Of a stretch of DNA of 64,000 nucleotides, positions 48,066-57,822 are shown piece after piece. The DNA is taken from contig JAKJHU010000084.1 of assembly GCA_022316685.1 (NCBI GenBank), forward strand, positions 1,249,001-1,313,000, written 5' to 3'. Numbering within the stretch: the stretch's first letter is position 1; every line of letters starts with the position of its first letter. The notes under the pieces were generated by a model. It saw nothing but the letters and a program-made list of their open reading frames with translations. It ran no database searches and was not told where the DNA came from. The translations under genes and the position numbers were made by a program. This stretch comes from Progne subis subis. Its lineage: Eukaryota; Chordata; Aves; Passeriformes; Hirundinidae.

Positions 48066-48324
48066 TTATAGCAAGCAAGGCATGCCACCCTTCGGGTAAT
48101 TCAGCAGCCAGCCAAGCTCTTTCACAAGCACATCATTAATAAATATTTTTATAGCGGAAGCTCCACTTCCTGTATTGCCACTGCCAAGCAAGAGGGAATG
48201 AGTCACCTTATCCTCAAAGGTACCACTGGGGAACATAAAAACTCCTGTTGGATCCACGATATTTGGGTATTGATATTGCTCACAACAGGCACCACTCAGG
48301 AAAATAATTCCGCTACTGATCTTC
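48066..48324 (-). other. Exon-like open frame after an acceptor-like site (minus)
   Basis: On the minus strand a long T run (complement of 48331-48356) is followed by 'aaacag', like a polypyrimidine tract plus 3' splice site. From there a frame stays open for about 86 codons to a TAA at 48066-48068. The translation has mixed composition with a Gly/Ser-rich middle and a hydrophobic C-terminal part. It is not a simple repeat or CR1 frame. I recognise no family, and no partner exons, ATG or poly(A) signal are evident. It could be a terminal exon, an exon fossil, an old ERV piece, or chance. Confidence 0.2.
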
Positions 48325-48330
48325 CTGTTT

Positions 48331-48356
48331 AAAAAAAAAAAAAAAAAAAAAAAAAA
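48331..48356. repeat. Poly(A), 26 nt
   Basis: Uninterrupted A run on plus; on the minus strand it precedes the acceptor-like 'aaacag'. Confidence 0.95.
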
Positions 48357-48531
48357 TTAAAAAAGATAATTGTCTTTGGTTTTGCTGAGAATATATACTA
48401 ATTAACCTCATTTAGGGATTCCTCCTGACCCACTTCTTTGCTATTAAATTAGTCTACATGTGTGGGGTTGTTTCATAGTATTTATCACCTAAGCTCTACT
48501 ACCAGCTTCATGGCAAAAATCATTATATTCC
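48357..48531. other. Unique AT-rich sequence
   Basis: Nothing was recognised. Confidence 0.45.
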
Positions 48532-48670
48532 TATTTTTTGGTAAATTAGTTTTCCTATTGCATCAACACTCACATTTGGATTTTTTTTAACTGCGTAACC
48601 CACTTTCTTGGTAATTTAGTTTTTCAAATGCATCAACACTTATATTTGGATTTTTTAATTATATAACACA
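48532..48670. repeat. 70-bp tandem duplication (two units)
   Basis: Two adjacent units with an exact 70-bp offset: 'gtaaattagt' at 48541 matches 'gtaatttagt' at 48611, 'catcaacact' at 48561 matches 48631, and 'atttggattttt' recurs. About 85% identical by eye; the unit is AT-rich and matches no family I know. Confidence 0.9.
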
Positions 48671-48702
48671 GCACATGAGTACCCTCAACAGCCAAACTCC
48701 TG

Positions 48703-48970
48703 CACCCCAGGGAATGGCTGGAGCTGTGCCAGGGCAGGATCAGGCTGGAGCTCAGGGAAAGGTTCTTCCCCAGAGGGTGCTGGGCACTGCCCAGGCTCCC
48801 CAGGGAATGGGCACAGCTCCAAGGCTGCCAGAGGTCCAGGAGCATTTGGACAACGCTCTCTGGGATGCACAGCATGGGACTGTTGGGGCATCTGGGCAGG
48901 GCCAGGAGTTGGACTGGAAGAACCTTGGGGGTCCCTTCCCATCCAGGATATTCCATGATTCTGTAATTCT
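48703..48970 (+). mobile_element. CR1 3' end, type C (plus)
   Basis: Shows 'cccagggaatggctggagct', 'agggaaaggttcttccccag', 'aatgggcacagctccaaggc', 'ggagttggactggaagaacc' and 'tccatgattctgtaattct'. It looks young because the typical CR1 end is well preserved. Confidence 0.96.
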
Positions 48971-50151
48971 ACACTCACGCTAGTGACTCACCACGTGCTA
49001 CATCCTCAAAATAGTCTTATTTATTCCCTGGATTCACTGGAAATTCTGTTTAGAGGATACTAATTGGAAATGTGAGGCTGTCCTCAGAATTAACTCATGC
49101 CTTTTGACATTATTGTTTTCCTCTTGTAAACTTCTGTAGCCAGATAATTAATTCTTTTCTCTGGCATACAGAATATGTTGCCAAAGATATTTAACTATGG
49201 TATCAGAAGAACAGATCTCTCTCTGGATTTTGTTTTCAATTTGTTTTTAAATTTTCTTACATTATTGTGCTGAACATGAATCTGGACTTGATGAGATAAC
49301 ACACAAACATCTTCCTGGTAAGAAACTGCTGAGACTGCACTGAGAAATATAAGTTAACAAAATACCTAAAAAACTCTGAGGTAATCATGTTTTCTTTTTA
49401 TTCAGCAGATACCAAAGCAAAGTTCTATATTCAGCACAGTAAATACTGATTAAAACATCCTATTTAAATTTTAAATGAAATTAGTTGTAATTGTAATGTT
49501 TGATACTGGAATTTAGTGTGAGGGAATCACAAGATGCACAGGTGAGTCTTTGGAATAACGAGTTTATCTAGAAAAATGTGTACTAATAAACACTGGGTGA
49601 ATAATTTTGTCTGCAGCATAAAGTATTCCAAGAAATAAATGCAGAATATTTTGGCGACAAGGTCACAGTGAGTAGCTCAAATAAACTGCTTTATTTTTTG
49701 TCTGGCACTCTATGATGTAATACACTAAATGAAATATTAAAACCCATTAATTTACATGGTGGTATCCTTAGACTCTTAGACAATTTCTCAAGATAATCTT
49801 CAAAGGACTGAAAGAATGAATTATGGAAATCACAAATAAAAAAGGAAAATACTATTTTTAGTTTGAGTTACCATTGCAAAGAGCATGTGATAAGCTGAGT
49901 CACTAAAATCATTTTATCTCAGGATTTAACCCAGCCTCCTAGACTGTCAGCAAGAACTTCCCTACTTTCAAACTTCTACTGTAACAAAAATTTTGGTGTG
50001 ATCATTTTTGGTTTACTCAATTAGATAAGTCTGTAACAGAATATTAAATAAATGTATTCCTGTGGGATTTTATTTTACTTATTGCAGAAGTGTTATGAGA
50101 GTCATAGAAATAAAACAAATAATAATGTCAGTGGTTGTTAATGAGATTTGG
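48971..50151. other. AT-rich unique sequence
   Basis: No repeat family or exon was recognised. Confidence 0.55.
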
Positions 50152-50652
50152 TGCCGTGGTTTAACCCCAGGCAGAACCTCACATCTCCTCACTCCCACAC
50201 CAGTGGGATCAGGGAGAGAACTGAGAGGGTAAGAACTGGAGGGGTGGGTTGAGATGAAGGCAGTCTGACAGGAAAAGCAGAAGCCACTACACAAGCAAAG
50301 CAAAACAGAACTCCTTCATCCCTTTCCAGCGCTGGGCAGGTGTTCAGCACATCCAGGACAGCATCCCACATAACAGTGACTTGGGAAGACAACAACCATC
50401 CCTCCAAAGGCTCCCCCTTCCTCCTTCTTTCCCCCACTGTACATCCTGGGCGTGAAGTGACAGGTCTGGGATATCCCTGGGGTCACCACAGGAGGGGCAG
50501 CAGAGGCCTTGGTTCTGGGTGAGCTCAGCAATAACAAAACCATCTCTGTGTTGTCATCCCTGTGTTTAGCACTAACCCAAACACAGCCCTAAAACAGCCC
50601 CTGGGAATAAAATTGACCCCAGCCCAGCCCAAATCCAGCACAACCAGGAACT
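50152..50652 (-). mobile_element. Avian ERV LTR E (minus), diverged
   Basis: The left end on plus, 'tgccgtggtttaaccccagg', is the reverse complement of a common avian LTR terminus ending in a 'ggggttaaaccac' type sequence. The internal order matches that family from memory: on minus 'gtcttcccaagtcactgtta', 'ttttgctttgcttgtgtag' and 'ttcatctcaaccca'. The poly(A) signal region is degraded and no target duplication is visible. Frames over it (~75-116 codons) are LTR frames. Confidence 0.8.
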
Positions 50653-51057
50653 GCCAGGAACACCAGAGACGGAAGGAAGCAGACCCTGGATGGGATAGGA
50701 CATTCCAACAGCCAGGGCTCAGGTGTTGCTGAGAGTGTGCCAGGATCTCTCCAGAGCACGGAGCATCCACTGCTGCTCTTCCCTGAAGGACACCACAAGC
50801 CTGAACCTGGGGATGAAAGTGAAAATTGCTGGGGACCAAGTTGTACTTTGGTGCCATTTCACGGGTTAAACACAAGTGTGTGGCCAGAAACTGGAACCCA
50901 AATCAGCTACTGGCTTCATGGATGGGGCTGTTGGGACCGTTGTGACAGCAGGACATTCCTTGATGTTTATAACCTGTGGGATTCATGCATCAGGAATAGA
51001 GCAAGGGGAGATTTGGCAGCCCACATCTTCACTTGGAGGCTGGCAGAGCATTGCCTA
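50653..51057. other. Unrecognised moderately GC-rich sequence
   Basis: It lies between LTR E and a CR1 end. It may be unidentified repeat sequence. A 124-codon frame starting at 50737 crosses it and has no domain I know. Confidence 0.4.
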
Positions 51058-51212
51058 GCAGGGCTGTGGATTCTCCTTCCATGGAGACATTCCAAACCTG
51101 CCTGGGTGTGAACCTGTACAACTGCTCTGGTGATCCTGCTTTAGCAGGGCTTGGACTGGATGATCTCCAGAGGCCACTTCCAACCCCAGCCAGTCTGGGA
51201 ACCTGTGATTAG
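51058..51212 (+). mobile_element. CR1 3' end, other subtype (plus)
   Basis: Shows 'gctgtggattctccttccat', 'ggagacattccaaacctgcc', 'gcttggactggatgatctcc' and 'agaggccacttccaacccca', a third-lineage CR1 end distinct from types A-C. Confidence 0.88.
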
Positions 51213-51651
51213 AACTGAGTGAAAAATGTATTCATCATTCAATTATTAAAGGTAAAAAGAAGGTCAGTCCTGTTAATATCACCTGAAATTAAGTTCCTCA
51301 AGTGTCTGAGGGAGAAAATGCAAATTATTCAGGCAGTTGCACTGGAAAAAAGGAAGTTTACTTAAAATTTTAATTTTAAATTAATGTTTTTCAGTAGCTT
51401 CACCTAGGCAAGTAAACATGCAAAAGATGTGCCCATGGTAACAATAAGTTGAATTCTATGGAAAAGTATATAAAGCCTTGTAATTGTTCCTACTGTTCAT
51501 ACTTGTCTTTCCACAGAGAAGAAAAAAAGTATGAATATTAGGTAGAGATGTTCAAATTTTCTAGGAAATAGAAATAAGGATGAAGAGAGAGACAGTAATC
51601 TGGTTATTTCTTACATTTTTGTCTTTAAGAAGATTTTTAATGTTCCTATTT

Positions 51652-51696
51652 CTTATTTATTTGTTTGTTTGGTTTTTATTTATTTATTTATTTTAC
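51652..51696. repeat. (TTTA)/(TTTG) simple repeat
   Basis: TTTA and TTTG tetramers on the plus strand, imperfect. Confidence 0.88.
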
Positions 51697-52010
51697 ATCG
51701 ATGCCTGTCTTATGCCCTTAACCAGGAACATCCCCTGCTTTTCACCCCAAGCTCGTACCTTACAGTGTAATCCTTGCTGTAGATTTGGTGTTGGAATGCA
51801 CAATACAGGATGAATTGTTTGTAAGAGACATGTCTTTAAACATCCTAGATGAAAACAAAAAAGATAGCTAAGAGATTAACTTCTATACAGTTTTGGCACT
51901 TTGGTAAAGCTATTACAGTTCAGTGAGATTGAAAATAAGTGAATAGTTCAGTCTGGGAATTGAGTATTTCATGCTGATTTTCCTGACAGAAATTCATAAC
52001 CTGTTATCAG

Positions 52011-52103
52011 AAAAAGAAACCCAAAAAAACAAACCAAACAACCAACAAACCCAAATCCAAACAAACCCATAAACAACCCACAAAAAACCCCCCACAACAC
52101 ACA
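52011..52103. repeat. A/C-rich simple repeat
   Basis: Mostly 'caaac' and 'ccaaac' units with C runs. The plus strand is nearly free of G and T for about 90 nt. Confidence 0.9.
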
Positions 52104-52375
52104 AAGCAGGAAAATCATTCCAGCACATTTCTAATCAGATAATGTTTAAACCTGTACTCATTATTAAAGTACAGGATTAGCTGTGTTAATTCTTCATATG
52201 GAAAGCCTTTTTTTAATCCTCTTACAGCCTCAGGCTGAAACAAAGGTTTTGAATGTTAGTCCTTGTAGGTTTTGTCAGGCCTATGTATCTCACTGCACCA
52301 CAGGTCGAGTCTAACAAGAGTGGGGAATTTTTAATTCTCTAGTGCACCCCAGTCTAGGGAGTAGGTTTTATTCCC

Positions 52376-52531
52376 TAAATAAATGCAATAAGTAAATAAG
52401 TAAATAGGTAAATAAATAAGTAAGTAAGTTAATTAATTAATTAATTAATTAATTAATTAAATGTGGGGGAGTTATAACTAACTAACTTATTAATTAACTA
52501 AATAATTAACTAACTAACTAAATAAATAAAT
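52376..52531. repeat. (TAAR)n-(TTAA)n-(TAAC)n compound repeat
   Basis: (TAAA/TAAG) units to about 52428, a self-complementary (TTAA)n core at 52429-52461, then (TAAC/TAAT/TAAA) units. The flanks are partly inverted copies of each other around the core, so the whole can fold back. Confidence 0.92.
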
Positions 52532-52689
52532 TTGCTGTTCATATTCTACAGAAATTTATTTCAGGAAAGAGATGCGCAGTCCAACTGAGCACACCTCTCA
52601 GCTCTGGTGCTGCTCATGAAAGTTTTAATGGGGTAATAAATCTCTCATGGCCCCAAAGATATACCTGAAAGAAGCCTATCAAGTTAAAA
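52532..52689. other. Unique sequence
   Basis: Short gap before the CR1 copy; nothing was recognised. Confidence 0.45.
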
Positions 52690-53210
52690 TCCCAAAATCC
52701 CAGAATTATTAAGGCTGGAAGAGATGTCCAGGATCATCAAGCCCAAGCTGTGCCCGATCCCCACCTTGTCCCCAGCCCAGAGCACTGAGTGCCACCTCCA
52801 GCCTTCCTTGGACACCTCCAGGAATGGGGACTCCAACACATCCCTGGGCAGCCCCTGACAATTCCTGACCACGCTTTCCATGGAGAAATTCCTCCTGATG
52901 TCCTCCCCTGGCACAGTTTGAGGCCGTTCCCTCTCCTCCTGTCCCTGTTCCCTGGGAGCAGAGCCCGACCCGCCCTGGCTGTCCCCTCCTGTCAGGGAGT
53001 TGTGCAGAGCCAAAGGTCCCCCCTGAGCCTCCTTTTCTCCAGGCTGAGCCCCTTTCCCAGCTCCCTCAGCCTCTCCTGGTGCTCCAGAGCCTTGCCCAGC
53101 TCCGTTCCTTTCCGTGGACACACTCCAGCCCCTCAAGGTCTCTCTGGCCATGAGGGCTGAGAACTAGACACAGCACTCCAGGTCTCAGCAGTGCCAGCGC
53201 AGGGAGACAA
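52690..53210 (-). mobile_element. CR1 3' half, type B (minus)
   Basis: The plus strand shows 'cccagaattattaaggctgg', 'aagcccaagctgtgcccgat', 'ggacacctccaggaatgggg', 'ccctgttccctgggagcaga', 'tttctccaggctgagcccct' and 'ggtctcagcagtgccagcgc'. At ~520 bp it is among the longest CR1 copies here. The 155- and 123-codon frames on opposite strands are repeat frames. Confidence 0.96.
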
Positions 53211-54606
53211 AGTGTACAAAGAAAAAAAACCAAAACTTCTCCATTTTGTTTTATGGATCGCAGATTCTTGGGTTTCGCTCACAGATTTTCTGTCTGGAAG
53301 CACCGTGAGTTCCCTGAGGAACCTGATGTCGTTGCTAATGCAGGACCTTGCGGCCTAAAGATGCCCAAAATCCAAATTTGTTTACAGTTATGGGGGAGAG
53401 GTTATTTGGCACAACAAGCCTGCACTTTCAAGCTTATTAATTTCATCCTCCCCACTACTTTTTCCCAGCATCCTTCAATTAATTCCCTGTACAAATAACA
53501 GCATGTCTTGGACTAATTTTTTATGTTCTTTTTAATGACTTTATGGAAGCACTTTGCATGTATTAAGGGGAGAGAGGAAGTGTGAATGCTTTGGGAATGG
53601 CATGTGGCTTTGGCCACGGAAAGCTTTTATTTTAATGGAATTCTTGTGGTTACAGTCACAGGAATCACTGTCACTGCACAGGGGTTCAAATGATACCTCT
53701 GAAACAAACAGATGTGTCTTAATCTTCTGGCTGCAGGGAAGATTTAGGTTTTTATTTTTATTTTTTAATACAAAGATTGCCCTTCATCCCAGTTGAAATA
53801 ATTTTCATCTTCAACATGAGAACCCTCACTTAGAAGCTTATTAATTGATTATCTTGATAATTAGACTCCGGTTGCTGTTGTACGGCTTCAAATTAATTTT
53901 AAAGTGCTTAAATTAAAAAAAAAAAAAAAAATACACACAGTTTGCACAGATTGTATCTATTGCAATTTTGAATACAAATATAATAGCAAGAGATATGAAT
54001 GACAATTACCAGTTTAATTAGCCCTTCAGCATGGAAAAGAATGGAGCTATAACAAATTGGGCATCAGAATGGCCCTTTTTGGTGTTTTGATGGTGGCATC
54101 AATCATTGGGGATAATTTGGAATATATGGGAAGACGGCTGCAGTGAATGTGGTTTGTCGCCATATCAGTTGTTCCCTTGTTTGCTTCATTTGCTAAAAGC
54201 CTGTGTGTGCAGAATCCTAACATACACTTAGTGATTATTTTTTGATTTGGCCTTGGAGCTAACCGCAGCTTTCTTATTAATATGCTTTCTCTAAAGGAAA
54301 TATTCACAATAGTCTGATTGCAGCAGGGCTGCTCCCAAAAGAAATTTATAAGAGCAATTTACTAGACTGTGAAATACATTTTTATTTAAGTTTTAGAAGA
54401 GCCTTTTTCTCTGTCATGAGCAAACATAGGCCCCTTGGGAAGAACTGTGATGTCACAGAATCTCAGATATTGCAGTTTGCCTGTACATGTGTTTTCAGCT
54501 ATATATGAAGGAATACATAAACAGAGGAATTCCTGAACTGGAAGATTTCCTTAAAGAATCATGCTGGAGATTGGAGGGGGGACTATTACATCCCAGAGTG
54601 TACAAA
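53211..54606. other. Unique sequence, candidate conserved block
   Basis: No gene or repeat was recognised. The block 53990-54300 has balanced, non-repetitive composition with many possible homeodomain/SOX-type motifs and open frames on the minus strand. Conservation cannot be judged from sequence alone. An A17 run lies at 53915-53931. Confidence 0.45.
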
Positions 54607-54752
54607 CAGAATCCAAGAATAGTTTGGGTGGGAAGGGACCTTAAAACTCAACCCCTGCCATAGGCAGGGGCACGTTCCACTATCCCAGGTTGCTCCAAGC
54701 CCGGCCTTGGACTTTTCCAGGGGTCCAGGGGCAGAAACAGTTCCTCCGGGCA
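54607..54752 (-). mobile_element. CR1 3' end, type A (minus)
   Basis: The plus strand shows 'gtttgggtgggaagggacct', 'ccactatcccaggttgctcc' and 'ggggtccaggggcagaaac'. Small deletions are present. Confidence 0.9.
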
Positions 54753-55029
54753 ACATTAAGCCTTTAGGTTTGCTTAAAAAATGTTGCTTAAATCTGGCAC
54801 TGATTTTGATCTTCAGAAATACAGGGAGCTTTATGGAAGTAAAATTCTTCTGGTATTTACGTTGATGTCTCTCACTCTGAGTTCTGGGTCTCCTGTGGAA
54901 ATGTTTCACTGACAGCTTCTCCAGAGGTGCCGGTGAGGAGAGGCACAGTAATTCATGGTTAAAAAATCCACCGTAAACCATGATTGGAATTTGGGTGCAG
55001 AATGTTGTTTTGGGGTTTTTTTTAAGTGT
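54753..55029. other. Unique sequence between inverted CR1 copies
   Basis: Nothing was recognised. Confidence 0.45.
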
Positions 55030-55393
55030 GATGGAGAAGCTCAGCTCTGAGAATTGGGATTGTTCAGCTTGAAGATGAGAAGATTTGGGGTGACCTCATT
55101 GTGGCCTTCCAGTGCCTGAGGGGCCAACAAGAAAGATGGGGAGAGATTGTTTACAAGGACATGGAATGGCTCCCCGCTGCCAGAAGGCAGGGCTAGATGG
55201 GACATTGGGAAGGAATTCTTCCATGTGTGGATAGGTGGGGCCCTAGGCACAGGGTACCCAGAGAAGCAGTGTCCAAGGCCAGGTTGGACAGAGCTTGGAG
55301 CACCCTGAGCTAGTGGAAGGTGTCCCTGAGCCATGGCAGGGGTGGCACTGGATGGGCTTTAGGGTCACTCCAACCCAAACCACTCCAGGATTC
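55030..55393 (+). mobile_element. CR1 3' half, type A (plus)
   Basis: Shows 'gggattgttcagcttgaaga', 'tgacctcattgtggccttcc', 'agtgcctgaggggccaacaa', 'gtgtccaaggccaggttgg' and 'ggggtggcactggatgggct', then 'cactccaggattcc'. The usual 'ggctgcccctggatccctgg' segment is deleted. Confidence 0.94.
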
Positions 55394-56365
55394 CCGGTGA
55401 AGCTCTGATGCCCATGTCAGGAGTGTAATACAGAAACCCAATATTTCTAATGTTATAACTTTCAGTTCTTGTAAACTTAGAAATCAATGAGGACTGTTAA
55501 AAAACCTGAAAAATACACATCCAATTCTAGCATATCTCTCTTCAGTTTTGAGATTATTTTATTTCATAATTTCTAGAAGAAATTTTTTTTTTTTTTTTTT
55601 AGCTTATTAGTGACAATTTAGGATTTGCTGCTCCAAGGTTCTCAGTTTAGTTCTTTTCACATCAAACCTGCCTAAATTCACATGGCAGTGCTGGGAACTC
55701 AGTGAAACACCTTTCTGAGCATCTTCAACAAAGAAAGTCTGAACTCAATGTTCAGACAGTCATTAATCTAATGAAGCTTATGATAATTGCAAAGAGTCAG
55801 AGTGTGAGTCTATAGTTATTCCCTTTAATACTAAAATCCCAGGATACTGAACCATCAGATACAGGGTTCTATAACAGAATGCTTATGTAAGTTCAATAGC
55901 TTGGTTTGTAAATCTTCCAGTCTCAGAAGGATACAGATTGATGATATTTGGTACTAAGTTCTCAGATCAACACTTACAAGGCATTGCTTAAATCTTTCCT
56001 GCCACTTTCTGTCTAGTCAATTGGAAAAATCTGTCCAGAGAGTAATTGAAAATTGCCCCAGATTGTCATTGAGCGATTTGCAGAAATACACTTTGATTAT
56101 AGTCCCAGTCAGTTTATATTATACTGGCCATCATACTGCACTGAGAAAAATAAATAATTCCTCATCTTTGGACAACCAGATAATTGGTGTATTTTATTCA
56201 AAAAAATTATGTCTATTTCTGTAGGTGATCTTCAGCAAGGTGAGAAAGAAATCAATACCATAAATCATGTTTCAATGGAAATATGATGGACTTACAAGGT
56301 CTGCTAGGTTGTATCCAAATGTTTATTTTGCTTCAGCAGGATAACTTTTCCACAGGAGGTAAAAC
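55394..56365. other. AT-rich unique sequence
   Basis: An 18-nt T run (55583-55600) is present; no gene was recognised. Confidence 0.5.
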
Positions 56366-56371
56366 CAGCAC

Positions 56372-56717
56372 TGTTGTGTTCCCCTGAGGAATGGTTTTTC
56401 CCCTCAGAGTCCCCCTGAAGCCTGTGCTATGTAGTTTAACCCTTCTTCCCTATCATACCTACTCCTGACCCTATTGGCTCAGGGCCAGTATCTTTACTTG
56501 GCCCAAAAACTAGATAAACCCGTCTCTTCCTGATTCTCTCTCTCTCTTCTCAGGCTCCTGGAACATCACATTGAGAATAAAGCTTGGACGGAAGCCAGGG
56601 GGTGAGAGCCGCTCATTCGAAATCTTTATTCTGTCTCTATGAAATATATTTCCCTAAAACCCCTGAACCACTGAGCTAGCGAGAGCCAGGGGGGTGGCAA
56701 GAGGAAGTATATTTTCA
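56372..56717 (+). mobile_element. Solo LTR D (class-II-like), 346 bp
   Basis: Bounded by TG ('tgttgtgttcccc') and CA ('tatattttca'), with a perfect 6-bp target duplication 'cagcac' at 56366-56371 and 56718-56723. A TATA-like GATAAA (56513-56518) is followed by AATAAA (56576-56581). No internal sequence remains. By eye it is not the same family as LTRs A and B. Confidence 0.85.
56513..56581 (+). promoter_or_regulatory. LTR D TATA-like box and poly(A) signal
   Basis: GATAAA at 56513-56518 and AATAAA at 56576-56581, about 60 bp apart with a CT-rich stretch between. The first is a weak TATA match. Confidence 0.5.
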
Positions 56718-56741
56718 CAGCACAATTTATACTGCTCTCCT

Positions 56742-56875
56742 TCCTGCCAGTGTTCCCAGGCCAGACTGGATGAGGTTTGGAGCAACCTGGGCTAGTGGAA
56801 GGTGTCCCTGCCCATGGCAGGGGTGGAAGGAAATGAGCTTTAAGGTTCTTTCCAAACCAAACCAGTCTGGGATTT
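56742..56875 (+). mobile_element. CR1 3' end, type A (plus)
   Basis: Shows 'gtgttcccaggccagactgg', 'aacctgggctagtggaaggt' and 'ttctttccaaaccaaaccag', then 'tctgggatttgatc'. The simple-repeat array starts directly at its 3' terminus. Confidence 0.9.
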
Positions 56876-56877
56876 GA

Positions 56878-57097
56878 TCCTCTCCCTCTCCCTCTCCCTC
56901 TCCCTCTCCCTCTCCCTCTCCCTCTCCCTCTCCCTCTCCCTCTCCCTCTCCCTCTCCCTCTCCCTCTCCCTCTCCCTCTCCCCCTCCCCTCCCCTGCCCT
57001 CCCCTGCCCTCCCCTGCCCTCCCCTGCCCTCCCCTCCCCTCCCCTCCCCTCCCCTCCCCTCCCCTCCCCTCCCCTCCCCTCCCTCCTTTCTCCTCTT
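56878..57097. repeat. Pyrimidine array: (TCTCCC)n, (CCCCTGCCCT)4, (CCCCT)n
   Basis: Three linked periods: hexamer TCTCCC (about 56881-56981), decamer CCCCTGCCCT four times (56991-57030) and pentamer CCCCT (about 57031-57080). The first 118 nt (56878-56995) are uninterrupted C/T. The Arg-Gly and Glu-Gly dipeptide frames on the minus strand (158-202 codons) come only from this repeat. Confidence 0.97.
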
Positions 57098-57384
57098 GTT
57101 TGTTTATGTAATTCAGCCTCCACTCTGAGAATACACTCATTTCTTTGAGGTTCCTGAAGGCAAATACACACCAAAGAAACTTGTTGGCTTGGAGACCCAT
57201 CAAAACCAGGATGTCCTGGTTCCTCAGAATCCAAGTCTCCTGCTTATAAATGCATTTGAAATGCCCAGCAACAAAAAATCTAAGTAGTTTTAACCTTAAA
57301 TACTAGATTTGCTCAATGTCTGATATTTATGAAATCATTTTCCAGATGTTAACTGTGCAACATACTCAAAAATATAGTTTTTTA
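57098..57384. other. Spacer between the two simple-repeat arrays
   Basis: About 290 bp of ordinary unique sequence. Confidence 0.5.
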
Positions 57385-57822
57385 GACAAAAGAGAAAAAA
57401 AGAAAAAAGGGGAAAAAAAAGAAAAAATAGGGGAAAAAAAGAAAAAATAAAAAAGGAAAAGGAAAAGGAAAATTATAAAAAGGAGTGTTTAAGTTTGGTT
57501 TAAAGTGTTAGTGTGTTGGAGAGGGAGAGGGAGGGGAAGGGGAAGGGGAAGGGGAAGGGGAAGGGGAAGGGGAAGAGGAAGAGGAAGAGGAAGAGGAAGA
57601 GGAAGAGGAAGAGGAAGAGGAAAGTCTAGGGTTAGGGACAGGGTGATGGAGACCAAGAAGAATGATTTTGGGTTAGGGAGAGGTAGGGGGAAGGCGAAGA
57701 GAAGAGGGATGGCAGGAAGGGAGGAAGGAAGGAAAGAAAAAAGGAAGAGAAGATATGAGATGAGAGAGATGAGATGAGATGAGATTGAGATTGAGATGAA
57801 ATGAGATGAGAGAATTCTTGTG
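57385..57822. repeat. Purine array: A/G-rich, (GGGGAA)n, (GAGGAA)n, GAGAT repeats
   Basis: Purine-rich on the plus strand for most of ~430 nt. It holds A-rich GA sequence (57385-57485), an uninterrupted 107-nt purine run (57518-57624) of GGGGAA then GAGGAA units, and (GAGAT)/(GAGATT) units near 57755-57815. Two short TTAGGG-containing stretches (57627-57637; about 57670-57676) are embedded. Confidence 0.95.

Larger units (their letters stand above)
51213..52375. other. Unique AT-rich sequence with simple repeats
   Basis: No gene was recognised. Two simple repeats are listed separately. Confidence 0.55.

Noticed and set aside
56626..57234. 202- and 158-codon minus frames with Arg-Gly and Glu-Gly dipeptide runs
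   Set aside because: They are translations of the TCTCCC/CCCCT simple repeat, fused to a CR1 3' end; no independent coding evidence.
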